Assembly (NCBI RefSeq): GCF_000271485.2
Contig: NZ_AKVN02000001.1
Span: 4,718,501 to 4,782,500 of the forward strand
Length of the DNA: 64,000 bases
Origin: Pelosinus fermentans DSM 17108
GTDB lineage: Bacteria; Bacillota; Negativicutes; DSM-13327
Direction: 5' to 3'
A program made the position numbers and the translations under genes. The notes under the pieces are model-generated. The model saw only the letters and a list, made by a program, of their open reading frames with translations, searched no databases and had not been told where the DNA came from. Positions 8,099 through 17,995 of the stretch are shown here, piece after piece (the first letter of the stretch is position 1; every line of letters begins with the position of its first letter).

Positions 8099-8977
8099 CT
8101 ATTTGTTAAATCTTTTTCTATACCCGCATTTTCTGCAGAGTTCTTCCACTACATGAGTATTGCAAAAACCAAGCCTTATATTTTCCGCTCTTTTTGCGTG
8201 TATAATATCAGAAAATTGCTTTTCATGAATATTACCTAAGTTAATGATCCCTTCCCCGTCAAGACAGCAGGGTACTACTGTGCCATCGACTAAAATAGCA
8301 ACTTGATTCCTTAAACCAAAGCAAGAGCCTGGTGTGAAATCCTCTTCCTCGTTTAAATCAGGCCATTTAAACTCATAATCCTGATTGAGGTACACTCGAT
8401 CTCTTAATTTTAACGCTTTGGCTGCAGACAAATTTCCCTGTATTTTATAAGGCAGTTTAAAATTCTCTTCAATTTTATAAAGGATCTCTACATTTCTTTT
8501 TCTTTGATCCGCTGTCAGCAGTGCTTCATCTAAGTTCCATAATCGTAAGGATATAATTATGTTCGACTCTGCTGCTGCCTTGTTAGAAAAATTTAAAATA
8601 TTATCAATATACTCATCCTTCGATATGCCCTTCTGATTTCCATCAAAACTATGAAGTGAAAAATTGATTTGTCTCACTGCAGGTTTTTCAATTAACGTCT
8701 CCGCTGCGGCAGCGATCAAAGTACCGTTTGTTGTAATGTTTACCTTAAACTCCTTTTCGTGACTTATATCGAGAAGACGCCCTAATTTAGGATGCAATAA
8801 AGGCTCCCCCATTACATGTAAGTAGATATAATCTGCAAAAGGTTTAATTTGATCCAGAATTTCTTTAAATGCAGCTTCTGATATACATTCAGGTTTCCTT
8901 TTGGTTTCAGGGCAAAAATCACATGTTAGGTTACAAATATTTGTTATTTCTAAATATATTTTTTTATATTTTTTCAT
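8099..8977 (-). CDS. Radical SAM/SPASM-like enzyme, unknown substrate
   Basis: A 292-residue protein. The ATG at 8977 follows TTGGAG at ten bases; the frame extends nine codons upstream from a TTG but lacks a ribosome site there. CNLTCDFC near residues 14-21 is the CxxxCxxC site for the SAM-cleaving [4Fe-4S] cluster. HVMGEPLLH follows, a GGEP-like motif. The C-terminal third holds additional cysteines (GSCFG, VVPCCLDG, LGFCN, CRKCGY), as in SPASM domains that carry auxiliary Fe-S clusters. SPASM enzymes modify peptides or proteins, or act as anaerobic sulfatase-maturing enzymes. No precursor peptide or sulfatase is next to it, so the substrate cannot be inferred. Confidence 0.82.
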   Translation of the reverse strand: MKKYKKIYLEITNICNLTCDFCPETKRKPECISEAAFKEILDQIKPFADYIYLHVMGEPLLHPKLGRLLDISHEKEFKVNITTNGTLIAAAAETLIEKPAVRQINFSLHSFDGNQKGISKDEYIDNILNFSNKAAAESNIIISLRLWNLDEALLTADQRKRNVEILYKIEENFKLPYKIQGNLSAAKALKLRDRVYLNQDYEFKWPDLNEEEDFTPGSCFGLRNQVAILVDGTVVPCCLDGEGIINLGNIHEKQFSDIIHAKRAENIRLGFCNTHVVEELCRKCGYRKRFNK

Positions 8978-9119
8978 AAATTGTAAACTCCAATTCTTTC
9001 TCAATGCACTCTTAGCAAATCACTAATACAGTTAGCTTATGATTAGTATGTCCCATTCACTATACTATAGTAAGACTGAGTCTGTCATTTGATTTCTCCT
9101 GCATCCTATGTTGCAGCAC

Positions 9120-9158
9120 GCCGATTAGCCTGACGCATAATGTGTCAGGCTAATCGGC
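9120..9158. terminator. Perfect 15-bp hairpin behind pruA (family A)
   Basis: The arm 9120-9134 (GCCGATTAGCCTGAC) pairs perfectly with 9144-9158. It lacks a T-run. A near copy lies at 16517-16562, also just past a minus-strand gene. Confidence 0.6.
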
Positions 9159-9218
9159 TTACTGCGCATCTAACTATTGATTTTACTGCATTTGGAAGAT
9201 TTCAGGCTATTTCAGCGA

Positions 9219-10850
9219 TTATTCCGTTACCATATAAGGATAATTGACTACGGTGCGGGGAACCAGCGTTTCCTTAATTGCACGCTGGCTCATCCAGCGA
9301 TATAAATTAATAGCACTGCCTGCTTTATCATTTGTCCCTGATCCTCTGCTGCCACCAAATGGTTGCTGTCCAACCACCGCGCCAGTAGGTTTGTCGTTAA
9401 TATAGAAGTTGCCTGCTGCATGATCCAATGCTTTTGCCATTTTGATGATTGCTGCTCTGTCCTGTGCAAATACAGCCCCCGTCAATCCATACGGAGTTGC
9501 AGTATCGCAGTCTTTTAAGGCTTCGTCCAGTTTATCATTGGGATATACATAAATGGTTATAATCGGCCCAAAGATTTCTTCTACCATGGTCTTGAATGCA
9601 GGCGTCTTTGCTACTATCACAGTAGGCTCTACGAAATATCCTGCACTATCATCGCTTCCGCCGCCAATAATGATTTCGGCATCTTTAGATTCCTTTGCAT
9701 AGCTCAGGTAGCTCTGACAATTCTTAAATGATTTTTGGTCAATTACAGCATTCATCAGGTTGGTGAAATCACAAACATCACCCATCTTAATCTTCCCAAT
9801 TTCCTCTTCAAGACGTCCTTTTAATTTACTCCAAAGACTTTCGGGAATATAAGCACGAGATGCTGCTGAGCATTTTTGCCCTTGGTATTCAAAAGCTCCT
9901 AAAACTATGGCGCATGCAAGAGATTCAATATCTGCGGATTCATGAGCAAAGATAAAATCCTTTCCTCCTGTCTCACCTACAAGACGAGGGTACGTGACAT
10001 ATTTATTAAGGTTTTCACCGACTTGCTTCCAGATCCCGTTAAATACATTTGTAGAACCCGTAAAGTGGACGCCCGCCATTTTGGGGTGACTAATAACGAC
10101 GTTGCCAAAGTCTACCCCTCTAGATGGTACAAAGTTGATAACACCTGCAGGTAAACCCGCTTCCATAAGAATTTGCATAATGTAATAGTTAGATAACACC
10201 GCCGTAGAGGATGGCTTCCACAAGACCGTATTGCCAACCATAGCTGGAGCTGTAGAAAGATTTCCACCGATAGAGGTGAAATTGAAAGGAGTGATTGCTG
10301 CCACAAAGCCATCCAATGCACGATATTCTACACGATTCCATACTCCATCTGTACTGTTAGGCTGCTGCTTATAAATTTCCTGTACATAGTAGGGATTAAA
10401 GCGAAGAAAATCGGCCAATTCGCAGATAATATCAATTTCTGACTGATAAGCATTTTTACTTTGTACAAGCATGCAAGATGCTGCTATCTTCGCTCTATAT
10501 TTTCCTGTCAATAAATCCGCTGCTTTTAAGAAAATCGTAGCGCGATGTTCCCATGGCATGTTTTCCCATTCTTCTTTTGCCCCTTCAGCAGCTTCAATTG
10601 CCATGAGCAGCTCTTTTTCACCGGCTATACAATATTCACCAAGCTCTTTTTTATGGTCATGAGGGCAAATCATTTTTTCTTTATTTTCGGAACGAACTTC
10701 TTTTCCAGCAATAATCATTGGTATTTCAATAGGGTTTGCCAATTGTCTTTCAAGCTCCGCCTTTAAAGCTTCCCGTTCAGGAGATCCCGGCATATACGTT
10801 TTTACAGGCTCATTTTTGGGAAGCGAGACTTGGAAATAAGCATTATTCAT
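9219..10850 (-). CDS. pruA: 1-pyrroline-5-carboxylate (L-glutamate 5-semialdehyde) dehydrogenase
   Basis: A 543-residue aldehyde dehydrogenase of the monofunctional PruA/RocA group, full length for the family. It oxidises glutamate 5-semialdehyde to glutamate with NAD, the second step of proline (or ornithine) breakdown. The catalytic Cys is in GQKCSAASR and the general-base Glu in GETGGK; the NAD-site motif TPFNFTSIGGN and the C-terminal PFGGSRGSG typical of P5C dehydrogenases are present. ATG at 10850 follows AAAGGAGG. No proline dehydrogenase (putA/fadM type) lies next to it. It may be read through from the upstream PTS IIA gene, 155 bases away. Confidence 0.92.
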   Translation of the reverse strand: MNNAYFQVSLPKNEPVKTYMPGSPEREALKAELERQLANPIEIPMIIAGKEVRSENKEKMICPHDHKKELGEYCIAGEKELLMAIEAAEGAKEEWENMPWEHRATIFLKAADLLTGKYRAKIAASCMLVQSKNAYQSEIDIICELADFLRFNPYYVQEIYKQQPNSTDGVWNRVEYRALDGFVAAITPFNFTSIGGNLSTAPAMVGNTVLWKPSSTAVLSNYYIMQILMEAGLPAGVINFVPSRGVDFGNVVISHPKMAGVHFTGSTNVFNGIWKQVGENLNKYVTYPRLVGETGGKDFIFAHESADIESLACAIVLGAFEYQGQKCSAASRAYIPESLWSKLKGRLEEEIGKIKMGDVCDFTNLMNAVIDQKSFKNCQSYLSYAKESKDAEIIIGGGSDDSAGYFVEPTVIVAKTPAFKTMVEEIFGPIITIYVYPNDKLDEALKDCDTATPYGLTGAVFAQDRAAIIKMAKALDHAAGNFYINDKPTGAVVGQQPFGGSRGSGTNDKAGSAINLYRWMSQRAIKETLVPRTVVNYPYMVTE

Positions 10851-11005
10851 CTTTAATATTCCTCCTTGGCTATTTTGATCATTACGTTGACTATTAATTA
10901 AGAAGTATATACCTCATAATTATTTATCTAAATCTTACTTCAAAAATAGCGCTAGGTATATTCAGAATATCTTATAGATTGCATTAGTATTTTAAATACT
11001 TGCCG

Positions 11006-11314
11006 CTAAGATGATCCCTCTTGTATCATGCCAATCATTTCTTTAATCAAATCCCTCGCTAATAATGCATTCATTAGGTGATCTTGCGCATGGGCTACTA
11101 ACAAGTTCATTTCTTGCTTTTCACCTTTTGCTTCCGTTTGCAATAGATTCGTTTGCAAGGTATGTGCTTTTTGTAATTCTTTAGTTGACTCTTTGAGGCA
11201 TTCAAAAGCCTCTTTATGTTTTCCGCTTCGCGCAAAGCTTAGAGCCTCGAAACAATAGCTGCGTGCATTTCCTGCATGTAAGATAAGAGTGAAAGCAATG
11301 TGTTCCATTTCCAC
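11006..11314 (-). CDS. Orphan PTS lactose/cellobiose-type IIA protein
   Basis: A 102-residue all-helical protein of the PTS IIA lac/cel family (ChbA/LacF/CelC). The start is GTG at 11314, six bases after GGGAGG; an in-frame ATG two codons later is too far from it. The active-site His that accepts phosphate from HPr lies in VAHAQDH (about residue 75-79). There are no IIB or IIC genes in the window. It starts 57 bases after the stop of an RND pump gene and could be on that mRNA, which is unusual. A regulatory rather than transport role is possible, as for other orphan PTS proteins. Confidence 0.85.
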   Translation of the reverse strand: MEMEHIAFTLILHAGNARSYCFEALSFARSGKHKEAFECLKESTKELQKAHTLQTNLLQTEAKGEKQEMNLLVAHAQDHLMNALLARDLIKEMIGMIQEGSS

Positions 11315-11370
11315 GCTGCACCTCCCATATTTGGTTATACCGAGAATCTAATTAAGAATATCATCTTGGT

Positions 11371-14300
11371 TTACTCAGAAAAATTAACCTCATTATCCTT
11401 ATTTCGCGGCATTCCCATATGTACTTTATACCAAGCTGCATACATGGTCGGCAATACTAACAGCGTTAATATGGTAGCAACAAATAATCCAGCAGCAATC
11501 GCCACTGCCATTGGTCCCCAAAATACGCTGGAGAATAAGGGAATCATTGCTAAGATTGCCGCAGCTGCCGTTAATAAGATAGGACGGCAGCGAATGACTG
11601 TCGCATCAATCACTGCATCCCACAGGGATTCTCCATTTGAAACCAATTGTTCAATCTGGTCTATTAAGATTACTGAATTACGCATAATAATCCCGGATAA
11701 GGACAAAATCCCCAGCTGAACAACAAAACCGATTGGATGTCCCGTAAGTAAAAGCCCCAAAACTACACCAATGATGCCAAGAGGTGCTGTTAATAATGTC
11801 AGTATCATTTTAGGTATATTTTGCAGCTGAATCATCAATAGAATCATGATTGCTCCCACCATCATAGGCACAGGTTCAGAAATGAATTTAGCCGCTTTTA
11901 TACTATCCTCTAAAGCTCCATCTACTTCAATGGTGTAACCAAAAGGTAAATCAGCACGTAACTCTTTAAGAGTATCATAAACCTCTTGCGTAACGTCATT
12001 TCCCATAAATCCTGGGTTTACTTCTGCCTGCACGATAACCATAGACTTCAACCCCCGCCTCCAGAAGAGTCCATCTTCTGCATCATAACTTATTTTTGCT
12101 ATTTGATCCACAGGGATATATCTTCCGTTACCAATATGAACATTTAGGTCTTTAATTCGAGAAATGTCATTTCTATCTTGTGGTGCACCTTTAAATACCA
12201 TACTGATGGTTCTATCCTCCACACGAAAATCTGCAATGGATGCGCCAGATAATTGTGTTTGCAGCGAAGACGCTAATGACTGTGTATCCACTCCAAGTTT
12301 TCTTGCCTTATCCTGATCAATCTCAAAGTGTATCACTTTACTTTTCTCATCCCAGTTAAAGTTAATATTCCTTACACCTGGATGGGCTGCCATGGTATCC
12401 CGCATTTTCTGGGCGATTACTCTGACTTTTTCAGGATCATAACCTCGAACTCGTATCATAACAGGATAATCTGCCGAAGGACCGTTGGCAATCACTTTCA
12501 TATGTCCCCGTACGTTAGTCATCTTTTCATTTAATATAGTATTGACTTTCTGGGATAATGCCTCGCGAGCCTTAGCATCTTTAGCAACAATAATGAACTC
12601 CGCAAAATTTGTTTTATTAAAAGTAGGTTCAAAGCTTAAGACAAAACGAGGAGCGCCTTCACCTACATGATATGTATAGTAGTCAATAGCAGGATCACCC
12701 TCTATGCGCTTGGCAAATTCTTCAGCAATTTCTTCCGTAGCTTTCAAAGAAGCTCCTTCCTGCAGCTTCATTTGAACAATTAGCTCTGGTCTGGTAGATG
12801 CAGGAAAGAACTCCTGTTTAATCAGACTCATTGCTAATACAGCACCAAGAAAGCACGCCACGGTTCCTAATAATACTTGTTTTTTATGATTTAAACACCA
12901 AATTAGAATTCTTTTAAAGTATCGATAAAATTTAGTATCATAAATATTGTGTTCCTTTCCTTCAGCACCAGCTGATTCCATCTTAATGAACAGATAACCT
13001 AATAAAGGTGTTACTGTGCCGGCAGCAACCCAAGATAATAATAATGCCAATACCACTACTGTGAAAATACTGCCGCAATACTCAGCGGCACTTCCTCTTG
13101 CAAAACCAACAGGAACAAAACCGGCACAAGTAACCAGGGCACCTGTTAACCGTGGATAGGCTGTTGCAGTATAAGCATAGCAAGCGGCATTAAACCTTGT
13201 CCAGCCTTGCTCTAATTTTACAGACATCATTTCAATCGTGATGATGGCATCATCAACTAAGAGTCCCAAAGCAATAATGAGAGCACCTAGGGATATTTTC
13301 TGCAGATCAATCCCCATAAAATTCATAAAGGTAAAAACGGCTGCAATCACTAAGGGAATACAAAGAGCTACGATGACACCTGAACGCACTCCCAGGCTAA
13401 GAAAGCTGACAATTAATACAATAGCCACTGCTTCTCCTAAGGATTTTACAAATTCATCAATGGATGTTTCTACAATCTTCGGCTGATTCACGGTCTGATT
13501 TAGCTCTAACCCCACTGGCAGCTCTTTTTTGATTTGTTCAATGGCATTTTCTAAATTCTTGCCTAGGGTCAGTATATTCCCTCCCGGCTCCATAGCCAAA
13601 GAAATTCCAATAGCAGGCTGTCCGTTATAAAACATTTTAGGATCAGAAGGTTCAGCATAACTGCGGCTGATTTTGGCTATATCCCCTAAGCGAAACGTAC
13701 TGCCATTAGCTTGAATCGGTACATTGCGAATGGCCTCCACATCTTCAAACATTCCTGTAACGCGTAAATAAACATTGTCGGAAGCTGTTTCAAACATTCC
13801 TGAAGCAGTCATAGCATTTTGTGTTTGGAGCGTAGAGGCGATGATACTTGGATCAATTCCCAATTGAGACAGTTTGTTATTTTCTATCTCAATATATATT
13901 TTTTCGGTTTGCACTCCAAGGAGTACAATCTTTTTTACGCTAGGAATATCTAGGAGCAGACGGCGAATCCTTTCTGCCTTTTGCCGCATTTCCTCATAGG
14001 TATAGCCATCACCTGTAAGAGTATAGACTACACCATATACTTCATCAAATCGATCATTAAAATTGGGAGCCAAAGCACCTTCAGGAAGGGTGCTTTTCAT
14101 ATCATTTATCATATTACGAGCTTCCAGCCATGTGGACCGGACATCTTTCTTGAGAACCGTATCTTTTAAAAATACGTAAGTAATGGTTTGCCCCGGAGTA
14201 GAATAGCTTTTTACATAGTCAAGGCCAGGCAAATCCTGCAGTTTTTTTTCAATTTTATCAGTGACCTGCTCTTCCATCTGACGAGCAGTAGCTCCTGGCC

Positions 14301-14460
14301 AGGAAACCTGAACAATCATTTGTTTTATCGTAAAATCAGGATCTTCCATACGTCCCAGTTTATTATAGGAGACTACTCCCATAATAAAGAATAACACAAT
14401 AAAAAAATAGATAAATTGCTTATGATTTAAAGACCATTCAGTAAGATTAAAATTCTTCAT
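11371..14460 (-). CDS. RND-family efflux permease (HAE1-like, TriC/YerP-like)
   Basis: A 1029-residue inner-membrane pump with the standard layout: N-terminal helix, two large periplasmic loops (about 30-330 and 560-850) and two six-helix bundles. WPGATARQMEEQV near residue 53 and LGLLVDDAIITIE in helix 4 carry the RND signatures, with the paired Asp of the proton relay (VDDAI). It lies in an operon with its adaptor: ATGA overlaps the end of the upstream gene by four bases. No TolC-like outer-membrane channel is present in the window, so one must be supplied from elsewhere. Its divergence from the second RND pump at 21780 suggests a different substrate range. The actual substrates are not known. 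Confidence 0.9.
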   Translation of the reverse strand: MKNFNLTEWSLNHKQFIYFFIVLFFIMGVVSYNKLGRMEDPDFTIKQMIVQVSWPGATARQMEEQVTDKIEKKLQDLPGLDYVKSYSTPGQTITYVFLKDTVLKKDVRSTWLEARNMINDMKSTLPEGALAPNFNDRFDEVYGVVYTLTGDGYTYEEMRQKAERIRRLLLDIPSVKKIVLLGVQTEKIYIEIENNKLSQLGIDPSIIASTLQTQNAMTASGMFETASDNVYLRVTGMFEDVEAIRNVPIQANGSTFRLGDIAKISRSYAEPSDPKMFYNGQPAIGISLAMEPGGNILTLGKNLENAIEQIKKELPVGLELNQTVNQPKIVETSIDEFVKSLGEAVAIVLIVSFLSLGVRSGVIVALCIPLVIAAVFTFMNFMGIDLQKISLGALIIALGLLVDDAIITIEMMSVKLEQGWTRFNAACYAYTATAYPRLTGALVTCAGFVPVGFARGSAAEYCGSIFTVVVLALLLSWVAAGTVTPLLGYLFIKMESAGAEGKEHNIYDTKFYRYFKRILIWCLNHKKQVLLGTVACFLGAVLAMSLIKQEFFPASTRPELIVQMKLQEGASLKATEEIAEEFAKRIEGDPAIDYYTYHVGEGAPRFVLSFEPTFNKTNFAEFIIVAKDAKAREALSQKVNTILNEKMTNVRGHMKVIANGPSADYPVMIRVRGYDPEKVRVIAQKMRDTMAAHPGVRNINFNWDEKSKVIHFEIDQDKARKLGVDTQSLASSLQTQLSGASIADFRVEDRTISMVFKGAPQDRNDISRIKDLNVHIGNGRYIPVDQIAKISYDAEDGLFWRRGLKSMVIVQAEVNPGFMGNDVTQEVYDTLKELRADLPFGYTIEVDGALEDSIKAAKFISEPVPMMVGAIMILLMIQLQNIPKMILTLLTAPLGIIGVVLGLLLTGHPIGFVVQLGILSLSGIIMRNSVILIDQIEQLVSNGESLWDAVIDATVIRCRPILLTAAAAILAMIPLFSSVFWGPMAVAIAAGLFVATILTLLVLPTMYAAWYKVHMGMPRNKDNEVNFSE

Positions 14461-15566
14461 AACGTATCACCGCTAATACGAACCTTTTGCCCTTCTTTTA
14501 ATTTATGCACTCCTGCTGTAATAATCACATCTCCATTTTGGAGTCCTTCTAGTACTTGGACCTTTCCGTCACCAAAGGCACCAATTTTAATGTGACGCAA
14601 CGTTACACTTTCATTATGTAGCACCCAAACTCCAGGAACATCGCTATTTTGATAAATTGCGGTTAGAGGAATATAGACTGCGGCTTGCTGATTCCCTCCA
14701 TTAGCTGCCGTTACCGTAGACGTCATCCCCAATTTTACTTCTTGAGGAGGATTCAGCAGACTTACCCGGACTTTATAGGTACGAGATACGGCATCAGCCA
14801 TAGGAGCAATCTCTCTAACAGCAGCGTCGACACTAACGGCAGGCAATGCCCAAAAAGAAACGTTAAGCTGCCCCATGTTACGAAATTCATCAATACGATT
14901 TTCAGGAACACTAATTTCAACTTCCCGCTCTCCATCCTGTACGATAGTAACTACAGATTGTCCTGCTGCAACAACCTGCCCTGCTTCGGCTGTTATGCTG
15001 GATATAACGCCTGCTTTATCAGCATATAAAACACTATAATCTAATTGATTAGATCCTTGAGCATATTGGGCCGAAGCCTGACGCAGGCTTGCAGCAGCCA
15101 CATCATAGGCACTTTTGTATTGATCAAGTTGAGCTGCACTAATCGCTCCCCCTTCGTATAACTTTTGGTAGCGATTGAGATTATTTTCCGCCAGCTTTAC
15201 CTGAGACTCAGCGGAATAGACTTGCGCTGCATTACTATTGACCGTTTGCTTAACATCTTTGGCGTCTATTTCCATAAGCACATCTCCAGCATTTACAACA
15301 CTGCCTAGCTGCACATGCCGTTTTATTATTTTCCCGCCAACTTGAAAAGCCAGCTGACTTTCAAAACGCCCCTTAACTTCACCGGAATAAATATAATTTT
15401 GAGCCGCACCCGCATTCTCGACAACTGCAGTACGAACCAAGGCCACCTCTTCCATAACTACAGCTGATTTAGAATGTCCTTTGATCATAATTCCCGCTGC
15501 TACAGCTGCCAAAACCACACCTGCAGCCAGACCATAATATAGTTTCTTCTTACTGAACTTCTGCAT
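14457..15566 (-). CDS. RND membrane-fusion (periplasmic adaptor) protein
   Basis: A 369-residue HlyD/AcrA-type adaptor. The N-terminus (about residues 10-28) is a single hydrophobic anchor with no lipobox. Next come the barrel-sandwich hybrid (GEVKGRFESQLAF near 60), a coiled-coil hairpin (about 95-150, AESQVKLAENNLNRY… SLRQASAQYAQ), and the second lipoyl half (VSSITAEAGQVV). A beta-barrel and membrane-proximal domain follow. ATG at 15566 follows AAGGAGTGG. It is translationally coupled to the pump gene and probably controlled by the adjacent TetR gene, 102 bases upstream in the same direction. Confidence 0.9.
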   Translation of the reverse strand: MQKFSKKKLYYGLAAGVVLAAVAAGIMIKGHSKSAVVMEEVALVRTAVVENAGAAQNYIYSGEVKGRFESQLAFQVGGKIIKRHVQLGSVVNAGDVLMEIDAKDVKQTVNSNAAQVYSAESQVKLAENNLNRYQKLYEGGAISAAQLDQYKSAYDVAAASLRQASAQYAQGSNQLDYSVLYADKAGVISSITAEAGQVVAAGQSVVTIVQDGEREVEISVPENRIDEFRNMGQLNVSFWALPAVSVDAAVREIAPMADAVSRTYKVRVSLLNPPQEVKLGMTSTVTAANGGNQQAAVYIPLTAIYQNSDVPGVWVLHNESVTLRHIKIGAFGDGKVQVLEGLQNGDVIITAGVHKLKEGQKVRISGDTL

Positions 15567-15668
15567 CTTTCCACTCCTTTATATAAATACAACTAATGTT
15601 AAATATTATTTTAAATTAAACATTTATTTAATAAACTCTAAAAAAAAGAATTTATTAAAAGACTTTTT

Positions 15669-16298
15669 TTATGTAGGGTTACTTAAAACACCTCTGAGAA
15701 ACATTTCAATGGCCTCTGTCATGTAGTATTCAGCCTTATCCTTTTTTGTCTCCAAAAATTCATCTGCAAGATAATTCGTCATAAAATAAAAATGTAAAAC
15801 GCTTCCTAACAGTACATTAGCGCAATCAGGCTTAACATCTGACCGGATTTGCCCATTATTAATTCCTTCTTGAATACACTCCGTTAAGAAATCATGATTA
15901 CGTAGAATAGCCGGCTTTACAATACTTTCATAGCAATTCGTAGAGTTTATGATTTCACCATAAATTAGACGATGATTATAAGGATAGAATTTATGTAACT
16001 TTACAAATTTTTGTGAAAAACGTCTGATTTTTTCGATGGGACAGCGTTCTTCATTACGAATTGAAACTATTATATTATCTACTAATTCAAACTGAGCTTC
16101 CAGTATAGCAGCATAAAGCTTCTCTTTTCCACCAAAATAATATGAAATCAGAGCAATATTTACTTCGGCAGCCTCTGCAAGTTCTTTTACAGATACTGCA
16201 GCAAATCCTTTTTGTGCGAACAAAGGAGCTGCTGCAGTCATTATTTTATGAACTGCTGGCTTATCTGTCATTATTTCCTTTTTCACTTTTTCCCCCAT
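15669..16298 (-). CDS. TetR-family regulator of the RND pump
   Basis: About 209 residues. The HTH lies near residues 25-55 (VSVKELAEAAEV…ISYYFGGKEKLY), and the C-terminus includes a CerR/TetR_C-type helical dimer domain. The frame is open to 16313, but that TTG is inside a 32-bp palindrome and has no ribosome site. The choice is between ATG at 16298 and ATG at 16271, the latter with AAGGA four bases upstream. Position just ahead of the adaptor-pump operon, same strand, indicates local control of efflux and probable autorepression through the palindrome. The inducer is unknown. Confidence 0.85.
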   Translation of the reverse strand: MGEKVKKEIMTDKPAVHKIMTAAAPLFAQKGFAAVSVKELAEAAEVNIALISYYFGGKEKLYAAILEAQFELVDNIIVSIRNEERCPIEKIRRFSQKFVKLHKFYPYNHRLIYGEIINSTNCYESIVKPAILRNHDFLTECIQEGINNGQIRSDVKPDCANVLLGSVLHFYFMTNYLADEFLETKKDKAEYYMTEAIEMFLRGVLSNPT

Positions 16299-16311
16299 AT
16301 TCTTCAACTTC

Positions 16312-16343
16312 AATCCATATTAAATGATCATTTAATATGGATT
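16312..16343. promoter_or_regulatory. 32-bp perfect palindrome, probable TetR operator
   Basis: Every base of 16312-16343 pairs with its mirror partner about the centre TGA|TCA (left arm AATCCATATTAAATGA). It lies immediately upstream of the TetR coding start, where an autorepressor would bind. Confidence 0.75.
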
Positions 16344-16516
16344 ATACTTCCTATTCATAAATTTGTCTAGTTAGAAAGTGAATAAAGATAAGCCATCCAA
16401 CTCGATTGTGCAGAAATCTGATGGCAATGTCCTTGATTTATCTCCAGACCGCTGACCTTTGCATTCATTACATTATCAGGTAGTTAGATTTTTTCATACA
16501 CGCCATGAAAAGCCAT

Positions 16517-16562
16517 AAGCCGATTAGCCTAACGCATAATTATACGTTGGACTAATCGGCTT
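16517..16562. terminator. Hairpin behind the SLC13 transporter gene (family A)
   Basis: AAGCCGATTAG… pairs with …CTAATCGGCTT, with two mismatches in the upper stem. It shares GCCGATTAG and ACGCATAAT with the hairpin at 9120-9158. 16344-16516 shows no other feature. Confidence 0.55.
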
Positions 16563-16585
16563 TGTTTACGTGATTGTGTCCTCTT

Positions 16586-17995
16586 TTACCAGAGTCCGAG
16601 CACCTTCCACCATGCACCGCCGATTCCGAGCCAGATAATTACATTAACTGTAGTAAGTATAAACCCGAGCCGCCACCAGTCAGCCTGTGTTACATATCCA
16701 GCTCCGAAAAGAATCGGACCTGCCGCACCACTGTAATGTGTCAACGGTATCATAACATTGGATAAAAATGCAAAAGCTAATGCCGCGAGAATCGGAGGCA
16801 CTCCTGCGCCAACAGCAATTGCAAGAAACGCTGCATACATAGCGCTAATATGTGCAGTAACACTAGCGAAACCATAATGACTATACACATAAATCACAAT
16901 CAGTATCGCAAATGCCATAATCCAGGACAATCCCGATGCAGCAATTACCGTTCCTGCCGATTTAGCAATCCATCCAATAAAGCCTGACTTGGCAAGTTCA
17001 GTTGCTAAAGCAACAAGAGATCCCATCCAAAATAGCGTATCCCATGCTCCCTTTTCACTGATTACATCTTCCCAGGAAAGAGCCTGGCAAATAACCATTA
17101 TACAAACAGCGCTCATAGCTACAACAGTCGCATCAATACGGGTAATGCCCGATGTCGCCCACATAATCATTGCACCTATAAATACAAAAGCTACCACCTT
17201 TTCTATTTTCGCCATGGGACCCATAGCTTTTAATTCCTCAATCGCTATTCTTTTTGCATCTGGCATTGCCGTAATTTCCGGGGGATACAATTTATAGAGA
17301 ATGTATGGAATTAATAACAGTGAAACAATTCCGGGAACAATGGCTGCCAAAGCCCATGAAGCCCAGGTAAGCTGTACACCAATTGTGTGAGAAGCAAGTT
17401 CGACAGCAAGTGGATTGCCTGCCATAGCGGTCATAAACATTGCGCAAGTAATCGCATTAGCATGATACTCAACCTGCATGATATAGGAACCAAATCTTCG
17501 TGCTGTCGGTCCTGGTTCTGATCCAAGAGCAGAAGATAAGCTCTTAATGATTGGAAAAATAATACCACCCGCCCGTGCCGCACTAGAAGGTGTAGCCGGT
17601 GAAATAACAAAATCACTGAGAGTTATGGCGTAGCCCAATGTCAATGAAGACTTACCTATCATTTTAATGATGACAAATGCGATTCTCCTGCCAAGACCGC
17701 TTTTAATGAAACCCCGGGCAAATAAAAATGCAGAAACAATCAGCCACATGGTTCCATTACTATAACCAGATAGAGCAGCCCCCAGTTTTAATGTTCCGGA
17801 TAAAGCAGTAAAAGTAACTGCGATAAAAGCAATGGCTCCGATTGGCAATGGCTGAAGAATATATCCCAGGATCGTAGCAACGAATATTGCAAATAAGTGC
17901 CACGCCTCTGCCTTTAAACCTGCTGGAACCGGCATAAACCATATAACGGCACCAACAGCAATTACAAGTAGTCCATTTCGCATCTCTTTGCTCAT
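16586..17995 (-). CDS. SLC13/DASS-family dicarboxylate transporter
   Basis: A 469-residue polytopic membrane protein of the divalent anion:sodium symporter family (CitT/TtdT/YbhI type). Family features include the N-terminal WHLFAIFVATI, the substrate-loop region SSAARAGGIIFPI (about 132-145) and the C-terminal half-repeat FASVTAHISAMYAAF (about 372) leading into IPLTHYSGAAGPILFG. It sits 141 bases after the lyase gene on the same strand and likely serves it by importing a di- or tricarboxylate, or exchanging it for succinate. The ribosome site is weak (GGGATGTG at distance), which suggests translation is modest. Confidence 0.85.
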   Translation of the reverse strand: MSKEMRNGLLVIAVGAVIWFMPVPAGLKAEAWHLFAIFVATILGYILQPLPIGAIAFIAVTFTALSGTLKLGAALSGYSNGTMWLIVSAFLFARGFIKSGLGRRIAFVIIKMIGKSSLTLGYAITLSDFVISPATPSSAARAGGIIFPIIKSLSSALGSEPGPTARRFGSYIMQVEYHANAITCAMFMTAMAGNPLAVELASHTIGVQLTWASWALAAIVPGIVSLLLIPYILYKLYPPEITAMPDAKRIAIEELKAMGPMAKIEKVVAFVFIGAMIMWATSGITRIDATVVAMSAVCIMVICQALSWEDVISEKGAWDTLFWMGSLVALATELAKSGFIGWIAKSAGTVIAASGLSWIMAFAILIVIYVYSHYGFASVTAHISAMYAAFLAIAVGAGVPPILAALAFAFLSNVMIPLTHYSGAAGPILFGAGYVTQADWWRLGFILTTVNVIIWLGIGGAWWKVLGLW

